DNA of 64,000 nucleotides. It comes from Agrobacterium sp. a22-2. GTDB lineage: Bacteria; Pseudomonadota; Alphaproteobacteria; Rhizobiales; Rhizobiaceae. This document shows, one piece after another, positions 43,531 to 50,673 of this stretch. Position 1 is the stretch's first letter, and the number at the start of each line of letters is the position of its first letter. The notes beneath the pieces are model-generated. The model was not told the origin of the DNA, did not search any database, and saw only the letters and a list, made by a program, of their open reading frames with translations. Location: assembly GCF_012276985.1 (NCBI RefSeq), contig NZ_JAAXMM010000001.1, forward strand, positions 558,001 through 622,000, written 5' to 3'. The translations under genes were made by a program, and so were the position numbers.

Positions 43531-45429
43531 TTATCCGGCAAGACTGCGGTAGATCGCCGGCAGCGCCGCCGGCAGCCGGGCGATATGGGAAACGATGGCA
43601 TAGCCGTTCTGACCGAAGATCGCCGGGATATAGGCCTGGGCCTCGCGGTCGACGGTCACGCCGAAGACGCCGACACCGGAGCGCCGCGCGTCGCCGACGG
43701 CGCGGCGGCTATCCTCCAGCGCAAACCGCCCCTCATAGTGATCGACGTCATTCGGCTTGCCGTCGGTCAGCACCAGGAGCAGGTGCCGCCGGTTGGGCTG
43801 CTCGCGCAGCTTGGCCGCGGCGTGGCGGATCGCAGCCCCTATTCTTGTATAATAGCCGGGCTTCAGCGCCCCGATCCGCGCCTCGACCGCCGGGCTCATC
43901 GGCTCGGCGAAATCCTTGACGGTCTCGACCCGCACCCAGGAGCGGCGGCGCGACGTGAAGGTGAGGATGGAATGATTGTCGCCGCAGGCCGAAAGACCAT
44001 GGGCAAGCACCAGCAGCGCCTCCTTCTCGACATCGAGAACGCGGCGATTGTCGAACCAGGCATCCGTCGACAGCGACACATCCACCAGAATGGTGACCGC
44101 CAGGTCATGGGCGCGCGGCCGGCTCATCAGATGAATGCGGTCGCTGCCTTCGCCGCCGGCCTTCAGATCGGTGCGGGCCCTGACCACGGCATCGAGATCG
44201 AGATCGGCACCGTCGATCTGTGCCCGCAGAACTTCATGACGGGGCCGTAACACCTCGAACTGCCGTTTGACGCGGCGGATCAGTCCCTGCGTGGCCGCAT
44301 CGGGCAGCATGGTTTCTCCCGTCTCGGGCGCCGGGCCTGCCACGACGCGGCAATAGTCCTTGAGATAGGCATTGCGGCGGTAATCCCATTCCGGATAGCT
44401 CAGTTCGGCTTTGAGCGGCGTCCGGTCGAGGGCCTCCGGTGGAAGGTCGAGATCGAAGCGAAAACGCGCCGAAGGCCGCCCCTTGCGCTCGCCGAGCGTC
44501 ATGTCGTCCAGCTCGTCAGCAGCAGCCGCGTCGTGATCGTCGCTGTCGTCTCCCGGCCGGTCGACATTGACCATTTCGGCCATGGCGAGGATCTTCTCGA
44601 ACCGGTTGAGAATGAAGGGGCTGCGCTCCTTGTCGCGACCGTCGCTCTTTTCACGCAGCGCAATATGGCGACCGGTGGCCATGGCACGCTGCTCGGCGGA
44701 GGTTGCCGGCACATCCTGCTCGGTTCGCGCCTCGCTTTCGCCGCGCACCAGCGTGTCGGGCCAGAGCGGAACCGGCAGCATCGGCAGGTAGCCTGGCGGC
44801 GCGCGATGCGGGAAGATGACCGGCATGGCCTCTCCCATCAGGCCGGCTCCCTTCTGCAGGAGATTGATGATGCGGGTTTCGACCTGGCGCTCGATGCCCG
44901 GAAGGCTGCCACGGCGGCGTTCCGTCAGAACCGCCAGGCAAAGCCGCTGGTAGCGCCGTGCCATGCCCGGAAAGGCCTTGATCACGGCAGCGACCAGCAC
45001 ATCCGCATCGGCGATGGCTTTCAGATCCCGCGCCAGCGGATCGCTGACCGCCGAAAGATCGAGCGGCATCGTCGCCATGGCTGCGGCAAGCCAGAGATAG
45101 AGGTCGCGGTTGAGCTCGACCTGCGGAAAAAGATCGATCTCCAGAGGTAGCATCAGCGTGGCGTGGTCGCGGCCGGGCTGGACGAGCTTTTCTTCCCCAA
45201 GGCCCAGCCGCTGGCGGATTTTCAACCGGTGACCGGAGGTTCGCCCACGGGCCGGCGCAATCTGTACCGCGCCCTCACCACCAAAACCGCGAAAGCAGAC
45301 GGCCAGCACCGGCTGGATGTCCTCCAGCGTCACGGACGCGTCGGGATATCGCGGCCAGGTGCGCGTGTTGCCGGCAAGATGATGCCAGGCGCGACCGACG
45401 GTTTCTTCCAGTTCGAGAAAATCCAGCAT
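43531..45429 (-). CDS. norD: Nitric oxide reductase activation protein NorD
   Basis: This 632-residue protein has a C-terminal von Willebrand factor A domain (from about residue 445). The MIDAS motif is VDVSLSTDAW, with the later Thr (YYTRIG) and Asp (LTDGKPND). It acts with the AAA+ ATPase NorQ to activate NorCB, probably by helping install the non-haem iron. It lies 10 bp after norQ and is the last gene of norCBQD. Length is typical of alphaproteobacterial NorD. Confidence 0.94.
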   Translation of the reverse strand: MLDFLELEETVGRAWHHLAGNTRTWPRYPDASVTLEDIQPVLAVCFRGFGGEGAVQIAPARGRTSGHRLKIRQRLGLGEEKLVQPGRDHATLMLPLEIDLFPQVELNRDLYLWLAAAMATMPLDLSAVSDPLARDLKAIADADVLVAAVIKAFPGMARRYQRLCLAVLTERRRGSLPGIERQVETRIINLLQKGAGLMGEAMPVIFPHRAPPGYLPMLPVPLWPDTLVRGESEARTEQDVPATSAEQRAMATGRHIALREKSDGRDKERSPFILNRFEKILAMAEMVNVDRPGDDSDDHDAAAADELDDMTLGERKGRPSARFRFDLDLPPEALDRTPLKAELSYPEWDYRRNAYLKDYCRVVAGPAPETGETMLPDAATQGLIRRVKRQFEVLRPRHEVLRAQIDGADLDLDAVVRARTDLKAGGEGSDRIHLMSRPRAHDLAVTILVDVSLSTDAWFDNRRVLDVEKEALLVLAHGLSACGDNHSILTFTSRRRSWVRVETVKDFAEPMSPAVEARIGALKPGYYTRIGAAIRHAAAKLREQPNRRHLLLVLTDGKPNDVDHYEGRFALEDSRRAVGDARRSGVGVFGVTVDREAQAYIPAIFGQNGYAIVSHIARLPAALPAIYRSLAG

Positions 45430-45439
45430 GGTAGCCTCC

Positions 45440-46249
45440 TCAGCGGATCACGGCGTCGGCGACTTCCAGAAGGGCGGCGCGCACATCGCGTTCGTCGGTC
45501 AGCGGCTCGATCATGGCCGACAGTACGGCATCGCGCAGCGGCAGGCCGGCATCGATAAGGCTGGCGCAATAGACCAGCAGGCGGGTGGAGACGCCTTCTT
45601 CCAGATCATGGCCCTTCAAGGCACGCAGGCGGCGGGCGAGCTCGACCAGCGGCGCGACCTGCGCTTCGGCAAGGCCGCTTTCGGCCGAGACCACAGCAAT
45701 CTCGCGATCACGCGGCAGGAAATCGAATTCGATGGCGACAAAGCGCTGGCGGGTGGACGGCTTCAGCGTCTTCAGAAGGTTCTGGTAGCCAGGATTGTAG
45801 GACACCACCAGCATGAAGCCGGGAGGTGCTTCCAGCTGTTCGCCGGTCCGCTCCAACGGCAGGATGCGCCGGTCGTCGGTCAAGGGGTGCAGCACGACGG
45901 CCACGTCCTTGCGGGCCTCCACAATCTCGTCGAGATAGCAGATGCCACCCTCGCGCACGGCGCGGGTCAGCGGTCCGTCGACCCAGACGGTGTCGCCGCC
46001 CTTCAGCAGGTAGCGGCCGGTCAGATCCGCGGCGGCAAGATCATCGTGGCAGGACACGGTGGACAGCGGCAGGCCCAGCTTTGCGGCCATGTGGCTGACG
46101 AAACGGGTCTTGCCGCAGCCGGTCGGCCCCTTGAGAAGCAGCGGCAGTTGCCGCGTCCAGGCGGTCTCGAACAGCACGCATTCGTTGCCGTTCGGCGAAT
46201 AGGCGGGAATGTCTGCAACCGCGAGGGCAGTCTTGAGCATCACGTTCAT
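45440..46249 (-). CDS. norQ: NorQ, MoxR/CbbQ-type AAA+ ATPase for NO reductase
   Basis: This is a 269-residue AAA+ ATPase with Walker A GPTGCGKT (41-48), Walker B ICYLDEI and sensor-1 VVSYNPGYQN, and the C-terminal CbbQ_C region. The start at 46249 has AAGGA upstream and gives the family length; 17 extra in-frame residues are rejected. NorQ works with NorD in maturing NorCB. Confidence 0.94.
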   Translation of the reverse strand: MNVMLKTALAVADIPAYSPNGNECVLFETAWTRQLPLLLKGPTGCGKTRFVSHMAAKLGLPLSTVSCHDDLAAADLTGRYLLKGGDTVWVDGPLTRAVREGGICYLDEIVEARKDVAVVLHPLTDDRRILPLERTGEQLEAPPGFMLVVSYNPGYQNLLKTLKPSTRQRFVAIEFDFLPRDREIAVVSAESGLAEAQVAPLVELARRLRALKGHDLEEGVSTRLLVYCASLIDAGLPLRDAVLSAMIEPLTDERDVRAALLEVADAVIR

Positions 46250-46345
46250 GGGGTTTTCCTTTGGGATATTCTGGGCAAAGGCGTGGATAAGGGACTGCAT
46301 CAGGAGACCTCCTCTCCCCGAAGAGGGAAGAGGAGGAAGGCAATG

Positions 46346-47689
46346 CTACTCAGCGGGTTCGGCGACGCCGAAGGCAGGAGCCCGTTCCTTGCCGGGCATC
46401 AGCACGGCCCAGATGAACATCAATGCCGAGACCAGCACCACGACACCGGAACCGAGGCGCACCCAGTAGAACAAAGCAAGTTGGTCCTGGACGACCATGA
46501 AGCTCTCTCCGAGAACGCGCTGGAGATGGACCTGCAACACGCCGGCAAAGGTCAGGGCGAAGGTCATCACCGACATGGCCGTGCACATCATCCAGAAGCT
46601 GACGATCGACAGCCATTGGTTATAGGGCTGGCGACCGCGGATTTCCGGGATCGCATAGGCCATGATCGCGAGATTCAGCATGACATAGGCGCCGAAGAAG
46701 GCGAGATGGCCGTGGGCGGCAGTAACCTGCGTGCCGTGGGTGTAGTAGTTGATCGACGACAGGGTGTGCAGGAAGCCCCAGACGCCGGCGCCGAAGAAGG
46801 CCATGACCGAGCAGCCGATCGACCACAGCAGCGCTGCCTTGTTGGGATGCTTGCGACCGGCCTTCCAGCTCATCACGAAGGTGAAGATCACCATGGTGAA
46901 GAACGGTGCGACTTCGAGCGTCGAGAACAGCGAACCGATCCACTGCCAGTAGCCCGGCGCGCCGATCCAGTAATAGTGGTGGCCGGTGCCGAGAATGCCC
47001 GAGAACAAGGCAAGGCCGACGATGACATAAAGCCATTTCTCGACGACTTCGCGGTCGATGCCGTTGAGCTTGATCATCAGGAAGGCCAGAACCGAGGCCA
47101 TGATCAGTTCCCAGACGCCTTCGACCCAGAGATGGACGACATACCACCAGTACATCTTGTCGAGGGCCAGATTGGTCGGATTGTAGAAGGCGAAGAGGAA
47201 GAAGATCGCCACGCCCCAAAGGCCGAAGATCAGGATGTTGGTGACGACCGTCTTGCGACCCTTGAGCACGGTCAGCGTGATGTTGAACAGGAACATCAGC
47301 ATGACGACGACGATGCCGATCTTGATGGCGAAAGGCTGTTCGAGAAACTCGCGACCCTCGTGGATATGGAAGAGATAGCCGACTACAGCGACCGCCGCCG
47401 CCACCAGAAAGAGCCAGAACTGCACGATGGCGAGCTTCGGGCTATAGAGTTCTGTTTCGGCTTCTTCCGGGATCAGATAGTAGGTGGCGCCCATGAAACC
47501 CATGAGCAGCCAGACGATCAGCGCATTGGTGTGGATCATGCGCACGATGTTGAAGGGCAACAGCTCGGAGAGCGTATTGGGCAGGACATAGACCGTGCCG
47601 GCCAGTACGCCGAACAGGACCTGGGCGAGGAATAGGCCGAGCGCTCCGTAGAAGTAGAGCATTGCGACCTTCTGGGTTTGATATTTCAT
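46346..47689 (-). CDS. norB: Nitric oxide reductase large subunit NorB (cNOR)
   Basis: This is a 447-residue haem-copper superfamily protein with about 12 helices. It reduces two NO to N2O at a haem b3/non-haem FeB site. FeB ligands and nearby acids are all present at a constant offset of 21 from Pseudomonas numbering: His186, Glu190, His237 and His238, with haem ligands His326 and His328. His53 is the predicted low-spin haem b ligand. There is no quinol-oxidase N-terminal extension, so it is the cytochrome-c type paired with NorC. It follows norC by 25 bp. Confidence 0.97.
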   Translation of the reverse strand: MKYQTQKVAMLYFYGALGLFLAQVLFGVLAGTVYVLPNTLSELLPFNIVRMIHTNALIVWLLMGFMGATYYLIPEEAETELYSPKLAIVQFWLFLVAAAVAVVGYLFHIHEGREFLEQPFAIKIGIVVVMLMFLFNITLTVLKGRKTVVTNILIFGLWGVAIFFLFAFYNPTNLALDKMYWWYVVHLWVEGVWELIMASVLAFLMIKLNGIDREVVEKWLYVIVGLALFSGILGTGHHYYWIGAPGYWQWIGSLFSTLEVAPFFTMVIFTFVMSWKAGRKHPNKAALLWSIGCSVMAFFGAGVWGFLHTLSSINYYTHGTQVTAAHGHLAFFGAYVMLNLAIMAYAIPEIRGRQPYNQWLSIVSFWMMCTAMSVMTFALTFAGVLQVHLQRVLGESFMVVQDQLALFYWVRLGSGVVVLVSALMFIWAVLMPGKERAPAFGVAEPAE

Positions 47690-47714
47690 GTCTTTGTCTC
47701 CTTGATCCCGCGGC

Positions 47715-48167
47715 TCAGCCGGCCTCGTTCGGCGGCCAGTTCTGGGTCTTGATCGTGCTCGTCCATTCGAGGAAATCGGCCAGATCGTTCAGTTCCTGTT
47801 CGGTGAGATTGAACTGCGGCATCTGCCGGCGGCCCTCGGCGCCGGAGGGCTGCGCGGCCATCCAGCTTTTCAACGTATCGCGGGCACTGGTCGGATCGCT
47901 TTCGCCGCCCCAGCGCTTCCAGACATTGCCGAGTTCGGGCGCGAAATAGGCCCCTTCCCCAAGCAGTGTGTGACAGTTGATGCAGGCGTTCTTCTCCCAG
48001 ACATGCTTGCCGCGGGCGACGCCGTCGGTCATCGTCACCTCGTTGGTGGAGACCGTCCTGATGTAATAATGGCTGTGGGCCGTCAGGCCCACGAAGATCG
48101 TGAAGAAGAAAATGGACCCGCCGTAAAAGACATTGCGGGCTCCTGTCTTGGTTAGGCGCTCTGCCAT
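47715..48167 (-). CDS. norC: Nitric oxide reductase cytochrome c subunit NorC
   Basis: This 150-residue monohaem cytochrome c has a single N-terminal membrane anchor (VFYGGSIFFFTIFVGLTAHSH), one haem site CINCH (Cys62, Cys65, His66) and a Met in the C-terminal region (RRQMPQFNLT) as the likely sixth ligand. It feeds electrons from periplasmic donors to NorB. It is the first gene of norCBQD, with a TTTG-N8-CAAA box 151 bp upstream. Confidence 0.96.
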   Translation of the reverse strand: MAERLTKTGARNVFYGGSIFFFTIFVGLTAHSHYYIRTVSTNEVTMTDGVARGKHVWEKNACINCHTLLGEGAYFAPELGNVWKRWGGESDPTSARDTLKSWMAAQPSGAEGRRQMPQFNLTEQELNDLADFLEWTSTIKTQNWPPNEAG

Positions 48168-48310
48168 CCCATGGTCCTTTCGTTTCCGCGGAGGGCGGCC
48201 AAGCGCGTACCGGCCTTTTCAAATCCCCCGTCCCGGCCGAACATTCGGCGATGGCGGGACAACCGCATCTTCCGGGACGAGACCGTTCTAGAGATTAACG
48301 GACGCCCTTC

Positions 48311-48326
48311 TTTGCGTTTCGGCAAA
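48311..48326. promoter_or_regulatory. NnrR-type box before norC
   Basis: TTTG-CGTTTCGG-CAAA lies in the 176-bp gap between norC and norF, centred 151 bp from the norC start. The gap also contains a small CCGAA/TTCGG hairpin. It implies that norCBQD has its own promoter apart from norEF, and a long untranslated leader. Confidence 0.75.
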
Positions 48327-48343
48327 CAACTGAACGGTCGCGC

Positions 48344-48613
48344 TCAAAACGTCGACAGAGCCAGTCTGCTGAGCGCCGCCAAGGCAAAGAAGACGGGCCA
48401 GGCGATGAGGGCAAGGCGCACGGGTCCCCCGGCCTGCCGCAACCCCATGAAATCCAGGATGACGAGGCGCGCCTTGACGGTGGCGATCGCCAGAATAACC
48501 ACGGTCGCAAAGGCGGAGCCACCGCCCCACCAGGCGCACGCGATGCTGGCGAGCGCCAGCGCGATCAGCACGGCGAAACTGCGATTGAGACGGGCAACGG
48601 AGATGCGGGTCAT
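48344..48613 (-). CDS. norF: NorF, small membrane protein of NO reductase cluster
   Basis: This 89-residue protein has three hydrophobic stretches (SFAVLIALALASIACAWW, FATVVILAIATVKARLVI, LALIAWPVFFALAALSRL) and the KARLVILDFMGLR motif shared with cytochrome c oxidase subunit IV-like proteins. It follows norE by four bases. NorE/NorF are needed for full NO reductase activity in some denitrifiers; the mechanism is unknown. Confidence 0.88.
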   Translation of the reverse strand: MTRISVARLNRSFAVLIALALASIACAWWGGGSAFATVVILAIATVKARLVILDFMGLRQAGGPVRLALIAWPVFFALAALSRLALSTF

Positions 48614-48617
48614 GGCA

Positions 48618-49175
48618 TCACGACAGGTAGATCAGCGGGAACATGACGATCCAGACGATATCGATCACATGCCAAAGCGTGGTGATCAGCGCGGTATTCG
48701 ACCGGGAGGGCCGCCAGGCGACGAGCAGCAGGACCAGAGCGCCGAAGACGACATGCATCAGGTGGAAGCCGGTGACGAGGAAATAGAGCTCGAAAAAGGC
48801 CTGGAAGGTTTCTTCTCCGGCAAAGCGGATCTCGCCGGCATATTCATAGATCTTGACGGCTGCAAAGGCGAACCCGAACAGGGCAGCGATGATCAGGCCG
48901 CGGCGTCTTTCCGGCAGGCTGGCGCCGGCCCGCGCGGCAAGGGCTGCCTGCCAGCCGCTGGTCAGCAGGATCAGCGTATTGGCAGCGGCGAGGCCGGGAT
49001 TGAGGTGCAGCCGGGCGACCGCGAAGGCCTCAGCATGGGTGACCGACATAACCAGGAAAGCACCGAGCAGAATGCCGAAGGCGATCAGCTCGCTGAAGGC
49101 CAGAACCCAGAGAAGAAACGCATCCGCTTCCTCGCTCTCGTCTTCCAAACCTGTAACGGCACTTGCCTCAGCCAT
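48618..49175 (-). CDS. norE: NorE, cytochrome c oxidase subunit III-like protein
   Basis: This is a 185-residue subunit III family protein with five predicted helices and the family motifs GFHLMHVVFGALVLLL and TLWHVIDIVWIVMFPLIYL. It is shorter than true oxidase subunit III, as expected for NorE. The start at 49175 follows GGAGAGG; an in-frame extension to 49244 overlaps the regulatory box. A TTTG-N8-CAAA site is centred 64 bp upstream. Confidence 0.9.
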   Translation of the reverse strand: MAEASAVTGLEDESEEADAFLLWVLAFSELIAFGILLGAFLVMSVTHAEAFAVARLHLNPGLAAANTLILLTSGWQAALAARAGASLPERRRGLIIAALFGFAFAAVKIYEYAGEIRFAGEETFQAFFELYFLVTGFHLMHVVFGALVLLLVAWRPSRSNTALITTLWHVIDIVWIVMFPLIYLS

Positions 49176-49231
49176 ATCGCCTCTCCGCATATCGTCAGGG
49201 GCGAGGAATAGAGCAGCCGGCGGGCCTGCTC

Positions 49232-49247
49232 TTTGCGTCAGCACAAA
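49232..49247. promoter_or_regulatory. NnrR-type box shared by norE and the divergent operon
   Basis: TTTG-CGTCAGCA-CAAA lies midway between norE (64 bp) and the 51-residue membrane protein gene (59 bp). With outer C and G it forms a 6+6 dyad CTTTGC...ACAAAG. One site may drive both directions. Confidence 0.8.
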
Positions 49248-49298
49248 GAAGGGCGGCGTCGCTCTTATTAGGATCTGCGGAAACAGGAGATTGATCCC

Positions 49299-49454
49299 AT
49301 GACAGATGCCCAGATCGGCCTTTCCGTTGCGACGCCGGTCATCATCGGCTTTTCGCTGACCCTTTACCGGATGGGCGTGCTGCAGCGAACCGGCACGATC
49401 TCCGCGGTGCTCGCCTCGCTGGCAATCGCCGCCGTGCTTTTCATCGAACAGTGA
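49299..49454 (+). CDS. 51-residue membrane protein of the NO-response operon
   Basis: The reading frame from ATG 49299 to TGA 49452-49454 encodes 51 residues with two hydrophobic helices (VATPVIIGFSLTLYRMG and ISAVLASLAIAAVLFIE) joined by a short basic turn. CAGGAGA lies upstream. It is 11 bp before the hemerythrin-like gene and 59 bp after the NnrR-type box, so it looks like a real first gene of a three-gene operon. I do not recognise a family. It could be a small accessory subunit of NorE or NnrU-type complexes. Confidence 0.7.
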   Translation: MTDAQIGLSVATPVIIGFSLTLYRMGVLQRTGTISAVLASLAIAAVLFIEQ

Positions 49455-49465
49455 GGATCACTGCC

Positions 49466-49918
49466 ATGCCGGATACCCGACTTGCCGATGGGCTGCACAC
49501 GATCGAGAAAAACCACGGCGCGCTTCTAACCCTCTGCCAGAGACTGGAGGATCTTGCCGATTCCCTGCCCTTCAGCGTCGACGAGGCGCTCTGCCGCGAG
49601 GTCGCTGCCGATATCGTGCCGCTTCTGTCGCAGGCCCAGGCGGTGGAGGAGGACACGCTTTATCCAGAGCTGACGGCACGTGCCGGCTCCTGCTTTTCGG
49701 CCCTGATGATCGAGCGGCTGAAAGGCGAACATCGCTGCGACCGCAGCGGCGCGGAAGAAATCGCCCTGACATTGCAAGCCATGCTCGCCGGGCGGTGCCG
49801 CCTCTCCTTCGAAACCGTCGGCTACATGCTGCGCGGCTTCTTCGAATGCGTCCGGCGGCACATCGCCAGCGAGCGGGAACTGATCAACTCCCTGTACCAG
49901 CCGACGCTGCATTCCTGA
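49466..49918 (+). CDS. Hemerythrin-like (HHE domain) protein
   Basis: This is a 150-residue four-helix protein with the pattern of HHE cation-binding domains: HTIEKNHGAL (His11/His17), AVEEDTLYPEL (Glu and acidic metal positions), KGEHRCDRSG (His89) and RRHIASERELI (His132, Glu136). The start at 49466 has GAGGA upstream, and a GTG five codons earlier is less likely. Diiron proteins of this type bind O2 or NO, and relatives (YtfE/RIC, DnrN) repair Fe-S centres after NO damage. The operon with NnrU fits a nitrosative-stress role. Confidence 0.85.
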   Translation: MPDTRLADGLHTIEKNHGALLTLCQRLEDLADSLPFSVDEALCREVAADIVPLLSQAQAVEEDTLYPELTARAGSCFSALMIERLKGEHRCDRSGAEEIALTLQAMLAGRCRLSFETVGYMLRGFFECVRRHIASERELINSLYQPTLHS

Positions 49919-49930
49919 AGGACCCATGCC

Positions 49931-50614
49931 ATGACGGAGTTTGTTCTCGCCTTCGGCCTTTTCCTGGTGTTGCATTCCGTTCCGGCCGTACCTGCGATCC
50001 GCCAGTCCCTGATCGCCGTCGCCGGCCGGCGCACTTATCTCAGCCTCTATTCCCTTGTCTCGATCGCCGTTCTGGCATGGCTGTTCCATGCCGCCCTCAA
50101 CACTGACTATATCGCGCTCTGGGATCCGCGACCCTGGCAGGGGCATCTGACGCTGATCGCTGCCCCGGCCGGTCTATTTCTCGTCCTGGCCGGGCTCTTC
50201 AGTCCCAATCCGCTGTCGATCACGCTGCGCCAATGCGGCACACCCGGCGCCATTGCCAGTGTCACGCGGCATCCGGTGCTCTGGGGCTTTCTGCTCTGGT
50301 CGCTCGGCCATCTCGTGGCAAACGGCGACCTGCGCTCGCTCTTGCTGTTCGGCGGCTTCGCCCTGTTCTCGCTTGCCGGCATGGCCATGCTGGACAGGCG
50401 GGCAAGGCAGCGGCTCGGCAGGCAATGGCAAAGCCTGGCCGAAAACGCTCCGCTTCTGCCACTCTCAGCGATCCTGTCCGCAGGCGAGCGCCTGCGGGTC
50501 GACGCCGCCATGGTGCTAGCAGCAACGCTGACCGCCCTTTTGACGATATGGCTGCTTGCCGGCGGACATGCCTGGCTTTTCGGTGCCGATCCGCTGAGCC
50601 TGCTCGACAGCTAA
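49931..50614 (+). CDS. nnrU: NnrU family membrane protein
   Basis: This 227-residue integral membrane protein has about six helices and the NnrU signatures FGLFLVLHSVPAVPAIR, WDPRPWQ and TRHPVLWGFLLWSLGHLVANGD. NnrU is required for full nitrite reductase and NO-reductase function in Rhodobacter, but its activity is unknown; it is distantly like isoprenylcysteine methyltransferases. It is the last gene of the rightward operon and converges on the HWE kinase gene. Confidence 0.9.
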   Translation: MTEFVLAFGLFLVLHSVPAVPAIRQSLIAVAGRRTYLSLYSLVSIAVLAWLFHAALNTDYIALWDPRPWQGHLTLIAAPAGLFLVLAGLFSPNPLSITLRQCGTPGAIASVTRHPVLWGFLLWSLGHLVANGDLRSLLLFGGFALFSLAGMAMLDRRARQRLGRQWQSLAENAPLLPLSAILSAGERLRVDAAMVLAATLTALLTIWLLAGGHAWLFGADPLSLLDS

Positions 50615-50673
50615 CCATCCATGGCTATCCACGTGAGGAATGCCCCGTCGGCCTTACGGTTCACGCGGCGAGG

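Noticed and set aside
45428..47635. Long open frame on the plus strand (735 codons)
   Set aside because: It is antisense to norQ and norB, rich in His/Gln/Asp/Arg with no recognisable fold, while the minus-strand genes carry full catalytic motifs.
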